From contig JAGQQP010000019.1 in assembly GCA_020426085.1 (NCBI GenBank), positions 1 through 18,393 of the forward strand: a stretch of DNA of 18,393 bases, given 5' to 3'. The translations under genes were made by a program, and so were the position numbers. Position 1 is the first letter of the stretch, and each line of letters starts with the position of its first letter. Positions 1 to 7,185 of this stretch are shown here, piece by piece. This DNA is from Planctomycetaceae bacterium (GTDB lineage: Bacteria; Planctomycetota; Planctomycetia; Planctomycetales; Planctomycetaceae). The notes under the pieces were generated by a model, which saw only the letters and a list, made by a program, of their open reading frames with translations, did no database searches and was not told the origin of the DNA.

Positions 1-281
1 GACAGATTGTCCCGCACCGTCATGGTATGAAACAGTACGCCATCCTGGGGAACATAACCGATTTCGCGTTCAGCTGGACTGGCATGTGTCATCTCGATGC
101 CGTTCAGGGAAACAGAGCCTGACTGGACTTTCTTCAGGCCGCAGATCGTTTCCAGAATGGTCGTTTTACCGCTGCCAGTCTTACCCATCAAGACTGCATA
201 ATGTCCACTGGGAATTTCAAAGCTGACATCTTTCAAACGGAATTCGCCAACCTGGACACAAAGGTTTTTTACTGAAATCAT
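1..281 (-). CDS. modC: ModC-like ABC transporter ATP-binding protein (N-terminal part, cut by window edge)
   Basis: The translation from the ATG at 279-281 gives 93 complete codons that open like an ABC ATPase: MISVKNLCVQVGEFRLKDVS, then a Walker A motif GKTGSGKT at residues 33-40 and a Q-loop at Q79 inside GYVPQDGVLFHTMTVRDNL. The signature motif, Walker B and any C-terminal TOBE/molybdopterin-binding domain lie outside the window. It starts 57 bases after the stop of the ModB-like permease on the same strand, so it is the obvious energising subunit for that permease. No clear Shine-Dalgarno sequence precedes the ATG. The molybdate assignment comes from the neighbours; sulfate- or tungstate-type ATPases look the same over this length. 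Confidence 0.85.
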   Translation of the reverse strand, partial: MISVKNLCVQVGEFRLKDVSFEIPSGHYAVLMGKTGSGKTTILETICGLKKVQSGSVSLNGIEMTHASPAEREIGYVPQDGVLFHTMTVRDNL

Positions 282-338
282 AACTTGTCAAATCAGGTAG
301 TTGAGATCTCTGGTGCAGCAGAGTTAAAAAAATCATGT

Positions 339-1490
339 TTAAATTGCAGTGCCGCGCGTCAGTCCAAACATACGGGCAACAATCAGTACGATCAAGGCAG
401 ACACAACCATAATGAGTGAGGCAGCAACGGCACCTTCAATGTTACCAACAGTCAACTCCAGAAACACGGTCGTCGGCAGCACTTCTGTTTTCATGCGGGT
501 TGCCCCGGAAAAGATCAGAATTGGCCCGAATTCTCCAAGTGAACGGGCCCACGCCAGCGTCGCTGCTGCCAGCAGTCCCCGGTAAGCCTGTGGAAAGACG
601 ACACGCCAGAAAGCCTGCCCCCGATTACAGCCCAGAGTCAGCGCCACCTGTTCGTAACGGGGGCCAATCTGGTCAAAAGTCACTCGCATAGTACGTACCG
701 CAAATGCACAGGCTACCATGAACTGCGCCAGAATAACACTCGGGATCTCATAAGACACACCGATTGACCTGCCAAAGAGCACTTTGGTGATCTTACGAAT
801 CAGTTCATCAATCGACTGCGTCTGATCCCCTGGAACCTGAGCATTTTCCATCGACTTCTGTGTTTCAGCCAGCCGTTCTTCATCAACATGCAACTGTTCG
901 TCAACTTGCTGTTGTTCGTCAACAACAGGTTTCTGTGCGACAAGGGGCTGGTCTTCAACTGACTGCGGTTGCTCTTCACGCACTGAATCCTGCTGTTCCA
1001 GCGACGCAGCTGTCTCTGTCGGCATTTGATCCTGGCCAGAAAGATCATTGATCGCACGGGCTTCCGTTTTTACCCCTGCCAGTTCATTCAACCATTCGAT
1101 CTGAGGTACCTGAAGCTGAAACAGAATCAGCAGGCACAGTCCAATGACCAACGGAGGCAGCACTATAGGAATATCCAGAATCGCGTCAATCAAAGTCTTT
1201 CCCGGGAACTGATGCCGTGACATCAGGTAACCGATCGGCACTGAAACCCAGAGAGAAAGCACTGTTGTAATCGCGCAGGAAACCAGACTCAACCAGATCG
1301 CATATTGAATTTCCGGCTTTCGAAATGAACGTAAAATATGACCGGGCGTGGTATAAGTCGCTTCTGCTGCAAGCATCGCCACAATCAGCAGCACATAAAC
1401 CGCGCTGATGGCAACAAAAATGGCATAAAACGGGAGATCAGATCGCGACTTCCATTTGCGGGGTTGTTCTTCCGGGCTGGTCCCACTCAT
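339..1490 (-). CDS. modB: ModB-like ABC transporter permease with a Gln/Glu-rich insert
   Basis: Inner-membrane permease of the molybdate/tungstate/sulfate importer class, 383 residues against about 220-270 for usual ModB. Hydrophobic segments lie near residues 20-42, 62-88, 104-127, 249-268, 305-330 and 350-375. The permease EAA loop that contacts the ATPase is clear at 281-300 (QVALTLGCNRGQAFWRVVFP), followed by SLGEFGPILIFSG. The excess length is one hydrophilic block at about 138-237, rich in Gln and Glu, between the third segment and the family-typical LFGRSIG stretch; it contains three VDE-initiated six-residue repeats at 190-207. By ModB topology this loop should face the periplasm (inference). 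The ATG overlaps the stop of the upstream ModA-like gene by four bases (ATGA), indicating translational coupling. Substrate is not proven by sequence. Confidence 0.85.
   Translation of the reverse strand: MSGTSPEEQPRKWKSRSDLPFYAIFVAISAVYVLLIVAMLAAEATYTTPGHILRSFRKPEIQYAIWLSLVSCAITTVLSLWVSVPIGYLMSRHQFPGKTLIDAILDIPIVLPPLVIGLCLLILFQLQVPQIEWLNELAGVKTEARAINDLSGQDQMPTETAASLEQQDSVREEQPQSVEDQPLVAQKPVVDEQQQVDEQLHVDEERLAETQKSMENAQVPGDQTQSIDELIRKITKVLFGRSIGVSYEIPSVILAQFMVACAFAVRTMRVTFDQIGPRYEQVALTLGCNRGQAFWRVVFPQAYRGLLAAATLAWARSLGEFGPILIFSGATRMKTEVLPTTVFLELTVGNIEGAVAASLIMVVSALIVLIVARMFGLTRGTAI
870..923 (-). repeat. Three tandem 18-base coding repeats in the permease insert
   Basis: Within the ModB-like insert, three consecutive 18-base units encode VDEQQQ, VDEQLH and VDEERL (residues 190-207). 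The DNA is similar as well as the protein: on the plus strand TTCATCAAC, TTCGTCAAC and TTCGTCAAC recur at 18-base spacing. This suggests the insert grew, at least partly, by short tandem duplication. Confidence 0.7.
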
Positions 1491-3088
1491 AGTGACTCCG
1501 GAGTAATCCGCCAGCGGAAACCGATAGATTCAAAAAGGCTGCGCGACGGAGAAGAGGTCAGCCTGTCGACCAGACGCTGCATCAGATTGGGATAAGCAGT
1601 AGTTTTGAGAATCGCAATCGGCTGCTGTGCCAGCGGATCGCCTGATTTGATTTCGACGATATCGACCTTGTCTTTCACATAAGGCAGATTCGCCCGGTAG
1701 ACAATCGCAGCGTCGAGGGAACCGGTTCGCAGTTGATTCACCAGAAGATCCGCCGTCGGCGTGTTGGTTTTCACATTAGGCTGAACCTGATCGTAAAGGT
1801 TCTTACCATTCAGCTCCAGAGAACTCAACAGTTTTTTCGTTAATGCTCCCAGAGCACTTTGCTCATGGTGAGACAGACCGATGCGCAGGTCGTCATTAGC
1901 CAGATCGTAGATCGTCTTGATGTTTTTGGGATTCCCTTTTTCCACGATGATGACCATATCCGTTTCCGCCACAGTCAGGGGAGTTTGAAACTGGGGCTGA
2001 ACCTGAACCATATAAGAGGTATCGCAGGCAAAGTAAGCGTCAGGCCGTTGGCCACTGTTGATCTGCCCCACCAGGATTCCACACCCGTTGAAGACCGTAT
2101 TAATCGTCACGCCTTCTCGTTGCTCAAATTCTTTCAACGTATCCTGAATCGCCAGCCGGTTTACACCACCGCTGAACAGCAGAATTGTGGGGTGTGGTTC
2201 CCATTTATCTCCCTGCACAGTCTGATAACCCAGCTTCTCGAATGCTTTCTGGCCTTTCTCGGGTGCCTGCAGATAGCGGGCAAACATCAATGCTTCCTGG
2301 GGCTTTTGTGATGAAGTCAACACGCTTACTGTCACATTCTTAATCGCTTCCTGAAATTCGGGGACATCAACCATATCTGCCTTTTCCGGATGCTGATTGA
2401 CGGTTGCATCCCAGACGATGGCGGCATCAACAGCCCCCAGCAGGACGTCAGTAGAGACCTCAGAGACCGTAGGTTTGAATACCCGAGCTGACTTGGCAAG
2501 TGGTTCCCACTTTCCATTTTTCGTAAGCACTTTTTTCGTCAATTTGCCGATCGAAGCAGCATCGGGATTCGCCAGAGCCACCGTCACATCTTCTTTCAGC
2601 AGGTCATCGATCGACTTGATCCCTTTGGGATTTCCTTTCTGAACCATAATGACCGGATGCATCTGGGCCACTTGAATCGCTTCCTGTACCAGCCCCTTTT
2701 CCCGGGCAATTTCGATATAACTGGTATCCGCTGCCAGATACAGATCACCTTTTTTCGCGACCTGTAAATTGCTCAACAGCGTTCCGGAACCACCGTATTG
2801 CAAATGAACCGGCATGCCGAATTCTTCTTCAGCAAACTGCGCTGCCATCTCGGCTATCGGTGGTTTGATTCCCGCGGCACAATACATCACCAAAGCATCC
2901 TGGTGTCCGTCAGAAGTGCCCTCTGTTGATTTCTGTGATGTATCTTTCGGAGGGGTATAAATCAAAACCGCCAGCATGATCACCAGAAAAACGAGTGAAC
3001 CGCCGGCGATCATGAGTCCTGACACTTTCCCGCTACGATTCGGCTGTGGAATATCTTTATTATAGTTCTGATTTCCAAAGTAGTTCAT
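1487..3088 (-). CDS. Membrane-anchored tandem ModA-like substrate-binding protein (two fused domains)
   Basis: A 533-residue exported protein. Residues 1-22 are hydrophilic and about 23-45 form an uncleaved-looking membrane anchor. Two homologous periplasmic binding domains follow, at about 65-290 and 300-522. Matching blocks show the duplication: MVQKGNPKGIKSIDDL (148-163) against IVEKGNPKNIKTIYDL (380-395); SIGKLTKKVL against ALGALTKKLL; and LDAAIVYRA in domain 2 against VDAAIVWDA in domain 1. Ordinary ModA is a single domain of about 250 residues. The oxyanion-site region reads GGSGTL (99-104, Ser101) in domain 1 but NGCGIL (334-339, Cys336) in domain 2, so the two pockets probably differ. 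The ATG at 3086-3088 is preceded by AGGA. The gene begins 37 bases after the LolD-type ATPase and overlaps the permease by four bases. Molybdate, tungstate or another oxyanion is possible; the ligand is not determined. Confidence 0.85.
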   Translation of the reverse strand: MNYFGNQNYNKDIPQPNRSGKVSGLMIAGGSLVFLVIMLAVLIYTPPKDTSQKSTEGTSDGHQDALVMYCAAGIKPPIAEMAAQFAEEEFGMPVHLQYGGSGTLLSNLQVAKKGDLYLAADTSYIEIAREKGLVQEAIQVAQMHPVIMVQKGNPKGIKSIDDLLKEDVTVALANPDAASIGKLTKKVLTKNGKWEPLAKSARVFKPTVSEVSTDVLLGAVDAAIVWDATVNQHPEKADMVDVPEFQEAIKNVTVSVLTSSQKPQEALMFARYLQAPEKGQKAFEKLGYQTVQGDKWEPHPTILLFSGGVNRLAIQDTLKEFEQREGVTINTVFNGCGILVGQINSGQRPDAYFACDTSYMVQVQPQFQTPLTVAETDMVIIVEKGNPKNIKTIYDLANDDLRIGLSHHEQSALGALTKKLLSSLELNGKNLYDQVQPNVKTNTPTADLLVNQLRTGSLDAAIVYRANLPYVKDKVDIVEIKSGDPLAQQPIAILKTTAYPNLMQRLVDRLTSSPSRSLFESIGFRWRITPESL

Positions 3089-3125
3089 TATCTTGTCCTG
3101 TTTATAATCTACGCTGAGTGTGTTG

Positions 3126-3815
3126 TCAGGAATTGACTAATGTTTCTGATTCATCGGGTGTGACGAGGTGACCATCCCTGATTCCCAACACCCGTTGTGC
3201 CGTCTGGACCGCCTGATCGTCGTGAGAGACCATCAACACACAGCCACCGTTTTCGGCAAATTGACATAAGGCTTTGAGTACGATTTCAGAATTTTCGCTA
3301 TCCAGATTCCCTGTCGGCTCATCTGCCAGCAGAATTTTCGGCTGATGAAACAGGGCTCGTGCCAGCGCCACCCGCTGTTTTTCACCGGTACTCAACTGGG
3401 CTGGTGTGTGATGCAATCGCTGCTCAAGCCCGAACTGGGTAATCAATTCACGGGCACGCTCTCGCGCGTGAGTACGATTCGATGCCAGTGCAGGGGTTGC
3501 CACATTATCCAGTACATTCAAGTAAGGCACCAGGTGGAACTGCTGGAAGACAAACCCCAGATGCTGCGAACGAAAACGGGCTCGCTGATCATTGGATAAC
3601 CGGTAAGGATTGGTCCCTTCAATCCGTACCTCACCTGAATCGGGGCTGAGCAAGCCTCCCACCATCAGCAGCAGCGTCGACTTTCCACAGCCACTTGGTC
3701 CCTGAATTGCTACGAACTCATTCGTGTCGACGTTCAGACTGATCCCATCGACCGCCTGAACCCGCCCCGGGCCGGATTTAAATGATTTCGACAGTTGTTC
3801 CAGTTCAAGTAACAT
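3126..3815 (-). CDS. LolD/MacB-type ABC transporter ATP-binding protein
   Basis: A complete 229-residue nucleotide-binding subunit of the LolD/MacB/FtsE-like branch. Visible motifs are Walker A GPSGCGKST (39-47), Q-loop Q91 in GFVFQQFHLVPYLNVLDNV, signature LSTGEKQRVALARAL (141-155), Walker B ILLADEPTGNLDS (161-173) with the branch-typical EPTGNLD, and the switch histidine H198 in VSHDD. This branch works with FtsX-domain permeases, often as mechanotransmitters rather than classic importers. The partner is directly upstream: the permease stop is only 10 bases before this ATG, and the AAGGA ribosome site overlaps the end of the permease gene. It is distinct from the ModC-like ATPase at the left edge, so this cluster carries two ATPases. 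Confidence 0.9.
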   Translation of the reverse strand: MLLELEQLSKSFKSGPGRVQAVDGISLNVDTNEFVAIQGPSGCGKSTLLLMVGGLLSPDSGEVRIEGTNPYRLSNDQRARFRSQHLGFVFQQFHLVPYLNVLDNVATPALASNRTHARERARELITQFGLEQRLHHTPAQLSTGEKQRVALARALFHQPKILLADEPTGNLDSENSEIVLKALCQFAENGGCVLMVSHDDQAVQTAQRVLGIRDGHLVTPDESETLVNS

Positions 3816-3825
3816 CGGGATCTAA

Positions 3826-5106
3826 TTATCCTTCCTGAAGAATGGTGGCAGGATCCTGGCGGGCTGCCATTAAAGCGGGAATCCAGCTGGCAAAACCAGC
3901 CAGAAGCGGGGCGAACACCAGACTTAACAGTAACCAGCGTCCGGAGAATAGTACTTCCCGGGGTTGAATCGATTCAGGTAACTTGCCCCAGATCACACCG
4001 ATACCATATCCCAGGAAATAACCGAGCAGGGCACCAATCAGTCCAATCAGCACTGCCTTGAATATAAAGATCCCAAAGACCTGAGAAGAACGCAGTCCAA
4101 TCGCACGCAGGATGCCGATTTCTGTTGCGCGGCGTCGCACATTTTCGAGTGACAGAAAACCGATCCAGGCACCACACCCCAGAACCACCAGCGGTACCAG
4201 TACAGCCGCAAAATCGGCGTGGCGTTCAATCAGTTGAATCCGGTTAGCCTTTTCCTGTTCCAGTGAAGCGACAGCGGTCGCATGTGCTTTATTACGGGCT
4301 TCGGCTCGCGCCAGTGCAGGGGGGCCGCGTTCGATAATCTGTGTGCCTGGCAGAATTTCGCCGACATCTTTACGAATCTCCGCGACACGGTCTTCGGTGG
4401 CACAATTACATTCGAGTGCCAGAATCGCATTTACCAGATTCTGCATGCCCAGCAGTTCCTGAGCTTCTTTCAAATTAATCCAGACGGTACTGTCATCGGA
4501 ATTACCCCGTTCGGGGTAGTTCTGGCTCACCTTGAATGGTTTGCCCATCAGTTTGACTTCATCACCGGTTTTAAGGCCGAGTTTTTTCTGAATCTGATAT
4601 CCGAGTACCATCTTACCTTCCGGCACCAGTTGCTGAAGCGGTTTTTTCAAGGCCCGCTCCAGCTGGGGTACTTCTCCCCGTGTCCCGGTCAGAATGATTT
4701 CACACTCTTTTTCCGGCCAGGTGACTTTTTTGGCTACCATGGGCAACAGGTGATTGACTGTCACGATTGTTGATTCGGCCAGTTTTGTCACATTGTCTTC
4801 AGGCATGGTTTTTTCGACGATTCCCGTCAGGTGAAATTCACTCAGATCCTCATCCGCCGGTAAAATCAGGATATTAAATCCCAGACCTTTCGTAATTTTT
4901 CGCATCGCATCTTCGAGCTGCGCGCCTGCCTGTTTCACTTCGACTGATTTTTTCTCCAGAATCAGTTCCGTCTGAATCTCATCTGCCTGCAATAACGTCA
5001 AAGCCGCCACAAGGCAGGCAACTGCTACGACAACAGACAACAGCCCCAGCAGAAAATTCATCTTGCGATGCTGCATTTCCTGAATCACCAGGTGAAATAG
5101 CGACAT
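3826..5106 (-). CDS. FtsX/MacB-type ABC transporter permease
   Basis: A 426-residue integral membrane protein with the architecture of LolC/LolE/MacB permeases: membrane segment near 17-40, a large extracytoplasmic domain (about 41-295), then three segments near 298-320, 347-373 and 390-412. The FtsX signature RRATEIGILRAIGLRSSQV is at 330-348 approximately, between segments two and three, and the C-terminal PALMAARQDPATILQEG is typical. The soluble domain has a charged helical stretch before segment two (about 266-293, likely coiled coil) and a CNC pair at C233/C235. Its RBS AAGGA lies eight to nine bases before the ATG. It pairs with the LolD-type ATPase 10 bases downstream; the exported 414-residue protein ends 49 bases upstream. 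Substrate unknown; lipoprotein export, cell-envelope mechanics or peptide efflux are all possible for the family. Confidence 0.85.
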   Translation of the reverse strand: MSLFHLVIQEMQHRKMNFLLGLLSVVVAVACLVAALTLLQADEIQTELILEKKSVEVKQAGAQLEDAMRKITKGLGFNILILPADEDLSEFHLTGIVEKTMPEDNVTKLAESTIVTVNHLLPMVAKKVTWPEKECEIILTGTRGEVPQLERALKKPLQQLVPEGKMVLGYQIQKKLGLKTGDEVKLMGKPFKVSQNYPERGNSDDSTVWINLKEAQELLGMQNLVNAILALECNCATEDRVAEIRKDVGEILPGTQIIERGPPALARAEARNKAHATAVASLEQEKANRIQLIERHADFAAVLVPLVVLGCGAWIGFLSLENVRRRATEIGILRAIGLRSSQVFGIFIFKAVLIGLIGALLGYFLGYGIGVIWGKLPESIQPREVLFSGRWLLLSLVFAPLLAGFASWIPALMAARQDPATILQEG

Positions 5107-5155
5107 TGATTTTACGTCCTTCTAAACAAGCCGTTCATGGCACTCTGTGATTATG

Positions 5156-6400
5156 CTACTGTTTTCGTGCTAACAGCATGTAACTTCCTGCCAGAAGAAT
5201 GACAAGCACAACCGAACCGACCAGCAGTAAGAATTCAATTTTATATTGCACGGGAGCAACACCTGACGATTCTGCAGTTAATGTGCTCCCCTCACTCGCT
5301 TTAGTGGAAACAGCCCCTGTCACGGTATTGCTCTGTTTTGCTTCCTTCGCAGCGGTTTTCTCTGTAGCCTGGCTGTCAGAACCAGCCTGTTTATTGAGCA
5401 GTTGAGGCATGGAAGCGGAATCTGTTTTTTCGGCATCACTGTTTGAAAAACTGGTCAAACCCGTCAAGGGCGGCAGTTCCTTTTCATCCTGTGTCGCTGG
5501 AGTTACCAGTTTTTCCCAGGGAACAGACATTAACAGGTCGGTTCCCGGATTCTGATCTTTCACCTGACAGGTGCAGGGACCAGTCAGATCACGACAGGCC
5601 TGCTCGATAGTTCCCGGATTGATTCCTTTACCGATGAGGGCATACAGCACGCGACCGCGTCCAAATACGGGTAACGCCATCGGATCTGAATCAAAGTCTT
5701 TCAGATCGCTCTCCGTCGCCAGCAGCATCTGTGTCAGAGACTGTTCTGCGGAATCATCACGAGAGCAGGTCACGATACTGAATTTCAACTTCAAACTGTC
5801 TGGTGAAACACTGACCAGCCCCTGTTCGATATCAGCCTGTTCGATCTCAGGCAGCTTCAGCGTTTTTTCCATCCGCTTGAGTTCTTTCGCCAGCAGTTCG
5901 CGGGCGGCTTTGTCTTTCGCGACATCGCCACTTTCCAGAAAGACCCAGACTGCAGTCTGGCCATCGATCAGCTGCTTTGCGATATTCTGTCGCAGGGGAG
6001 AATCAATCAGGCGGGAAATATTTTCTTCCGTCGGTTCACCTGACCAGAAACCAGTGGGAACCGGAGCGGGCAGGGGAGTTCGCATCACCAGTAAAGGCAG
6101 CGTTTCTGATTTTTGTGCCTTCCAGAGTGCCAGATCTTCGGGAGCAGGCTTGGTGTCCAGATCAACCAGTCTCAGTTCCACATTGGCAGATTTTTGCGCA
6201 ATCGTCCCTTCCTGGTCAAAGTGAGAAATTAACTTCTGCTGTTCCGGCGTTAAACCACCACGATGGAATAGAACCGCACTGTACTTATCTGCGGGCCAGC
6301 GTTCCAGAGCGTATCGAAAGACTGGAACCGAGCAGGCCCAGATCACTGTGGTCGTTAACAGGGTTCCAAGAACAACGAGTGATGTTAAACACCGTTTCAT
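5156..6400 (-). CDS. Exported, C-terminally anchored protein of unknown function (possible thioredoxin-like folds)
   Basis: I do not recognise a named family. The 414-residue product starts with a signal sequence (1-22) ending IWAC at C23, which could be a degenerate lipobox although Trp at -2 is atypical. A CSVPVFRYALERW segment follows immediately. Residues 40-110 (YSAVLFHRGGL, VELRLVDLD, LPLLVMRTP) and 148-300 (TAVWVFLESGD, LKFSIVTCSRDD, LPVFGRGRVLYALIG) have the strand-helix pattern and Pro-preceded strand of thioredoxin-like folds but no CXXC; this is inference. A GPCTCQV motif gives C276/C278. A Ser/Thr/Lys-rich linker (about 305-385) leads to a membrane segment (388-410) and a short basic tail, so the body should lie outside the cytoplasm. 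AAGGTG precedes the ATG. It is the first gene of the transporter set. Confidence 0.75.
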   Translation of the reverse strand: MKRCLTSLVVLGTLLTTTVIWACSVPVFRYALERWPADKYSAVLFHRGGLTPEQQKLISHFDQEGTIAQKSANVELRLVDLDTKPAPEDLALWKAQKSETLPLLVMRTPLPAPVPTGFWSGEPTEENISRLIDSPLRQNIAKQLIDGQTAVWVFLESGDVAKDKAARELLAKELKRMEKTLKLPEIEQADIEQGLVSVSPDSLKLKFSIVTCSRDDSAEQSLTQMLLATESDLKDFDSDPMALPVFGRGRVLYALIGKGINPGTIEQACRDLTGPCTCQVKDQNPGTDLLMSVPWEKLVTPATQDEKELPPLTGLTSFSNSDAEKTDSASMPQLLNKQAGSDSQATEKTAAKEAKQSNTVTGAVSTKASEGSTLTAESSGVAPVQYKIEFLLLVGSVVLVILLAGSYMLLARKQ

Positions 6401-6487
6401 GTAATCACCTTTTATGGAGGGTCAGGTCTGGCGGGTCGCTGCGGTAATTGAAATCGGCAGTCTCTCTGTATCTTCAATTCTCATAAA

Positions 6488-6515
6488 CCGATATCAATGC
6501 ATACTATGATGACAA
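6488..6515 (-). promoter_or_regulatory. Candidate promoter for the transporter set (weak)
   Basis: Minus-strand TTGTCA (6510-6515) and TATCGG (6488-6493) sit 16 bases apart, about 90 bases upstream of the first transporter gene. The -10 element is poor. An inverted repeat CATACT/AGTATG with a 10-base loop overlaps the -35 side (about 6500-6521). This rests on pattern only. Confidence 0.25.
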
Positions 6516-6671
6516 AGTATGAGGTAAATGTGAAGAAAAGATGATTTCAACACGAAACTTTTATCAGAACTGATCAGCGGGGGCGTTTTGAATGAGCAAT
6601 CACCGCTTGACCTGAGAATTCACAGGATTTCGGTATTTTCCGGCATTCTGACAATGCATGTGTGAGCAGTG

Positions 6672-6689
6672 AGATCGGCATTCCGATCT
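6672..6689 (-). terminator. Hairpin downstream of the L7/L12-like gene (no T-tract)
   Basis: A perfect 7-bp stem AGATCGG/CCGATCT with a four-base loop lies 26 bases after the stop at 6715. No run of T follows on the minus strand, so it may protect a 3' end or pause transcription rather than act as a classical intrinsic terminator. Confidence 0.4.
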
Positions 6690-6714
6690 GAACAGAAAGC
6701 AACCGTCTGAGAAA

Positions 6715-6993
6715 TTAGCGAATCCAGACGAAGAGCAGCACCATGACCAGCGAAGAAGCGAGCAGCAGCATAGATGCACAACCCGACTTCATCTGAATGT
6801 CATACTTTTCGATCAGAGCCTCTATGGCTTCTTTTGACTCCTTCAGACCTGCGCCGGTTGATTCGCGGTAATCTTTAATGGCCTGAATTTTATTTCCCTG
6901 CCTGAGCGACTCCAGAATGTGTTGCGCGACCTCAGACTGACCGTTGGCTGCATCATCCTGGCCTGATGAATCAGGCTGATTCTCATCATTCAC
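6715..6993 (-). CDS. Small membrane-anchored protein with ribosomal L7/L12 C-terminal-like domain
   Basis: A 92-residue protein. Residues 1-22 are polar and acidic; 26-64 (ILESLRQGNKIQAIKDYRES, then TGAGLKESKEAIEALIEKY) match the ribosomal protein L7/L12 C-terminal fold pattern, in which a KI-x-AIK helix is followed by TG-x-GLKE-(A/S)K and a second helix. Residues 72-90 are a hydrophobic membrane segment (SMLLLASSLVMVLLFVWIR). True L7/L12 is about 120 residues, has an N-terminal dimerisation domain and no membrane segment, so this is not the ribosomal stalk protein. The start is GTG at 6991-6993, supported by GAGGAA nine bases upstream. Proteins of this layout occur as uncharacterised genes in several phyla; the role is unknown. 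It is separated from its neighbours by hairpins on both sides, so it is probably its own transcript. Confidence 0.7.
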   Translation of the reverse strand: MNDENQPDSSGQDDAANGQSEVAQHILESLRQGNKIQAIKDYRESTGAGLKESKEAIEALIEKYDIQMKSGCASMLLLASSLVMVLLFVWIR

Positions 6994-7140
6994 GGTGGTA
7001 TTTCCTCAAAGAGCAGGGACAGGTAACAGGGAGACCAACATCAGACTACTACCTGTTATTTTGCAAAGCTGATTCAGAAATCAGCAGTATGCATCACTGT
7101 TCTACCACCATGCTATTTCGTTGTTCAAGTACAATTTCAA

Positions 7141-7181
7141 TCCCGTTCCCTGAATTACGCAGAATAATTCAGGGAACGGGA
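7141..7181 (-). terminator. Perfect 17-bp inverted repeat just after the 75-residue orphan gene
   Basis: TCCCGTTCCCTGAATTA (7141-7157) is exactly reversed and complemented at 7165-7181 around a seven-base loop. The stem starts four bases after the stop codon at 7186. Neither strand shows a good T-tract after the stem (minus strand continues TTGAAATTG). It is likely a 3'-end structure of the orphan's transcript, but a DNA-level palindrome such as a REP-type element is also possible. Confidence 0.6.
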
Positions 7182-7185
7182 CATG

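Larger units (their letters stand above)
6401..6714. other. Intergenic region between the L7/L12-like gene and the transporter set
   Basis: No coding signal was seen in these 314 bases. They hold the weak promoter candidate, a CATACT/AGTATG dyad next to it, and a hairpin near the right end that follows the L7/L12-like gene. Confidence 0.6.

Noticed and set aside
870..923. Considered as a CRISPR-like or minisatellite locus because of 18-base periodicity.
   Set aside because: Only three units, no spacers, and in frame within a permease gene; it is a coding tandem repeat.
5571..6224. Plus-strand open frame of 217 codons opposite the exported protein gene.
   Set aside because: Ser/Arg-rich translation typical of an antisense shadow; no ribosome site and no family features.
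6961..6976. Inverted repeat GCCTGAT-GA-ATCAGGC.
   Set aside because: It lies inside the N-terminal coding part of the L7/L12-like gene and is explained by the codons there; a regulatory role cannot be supported.
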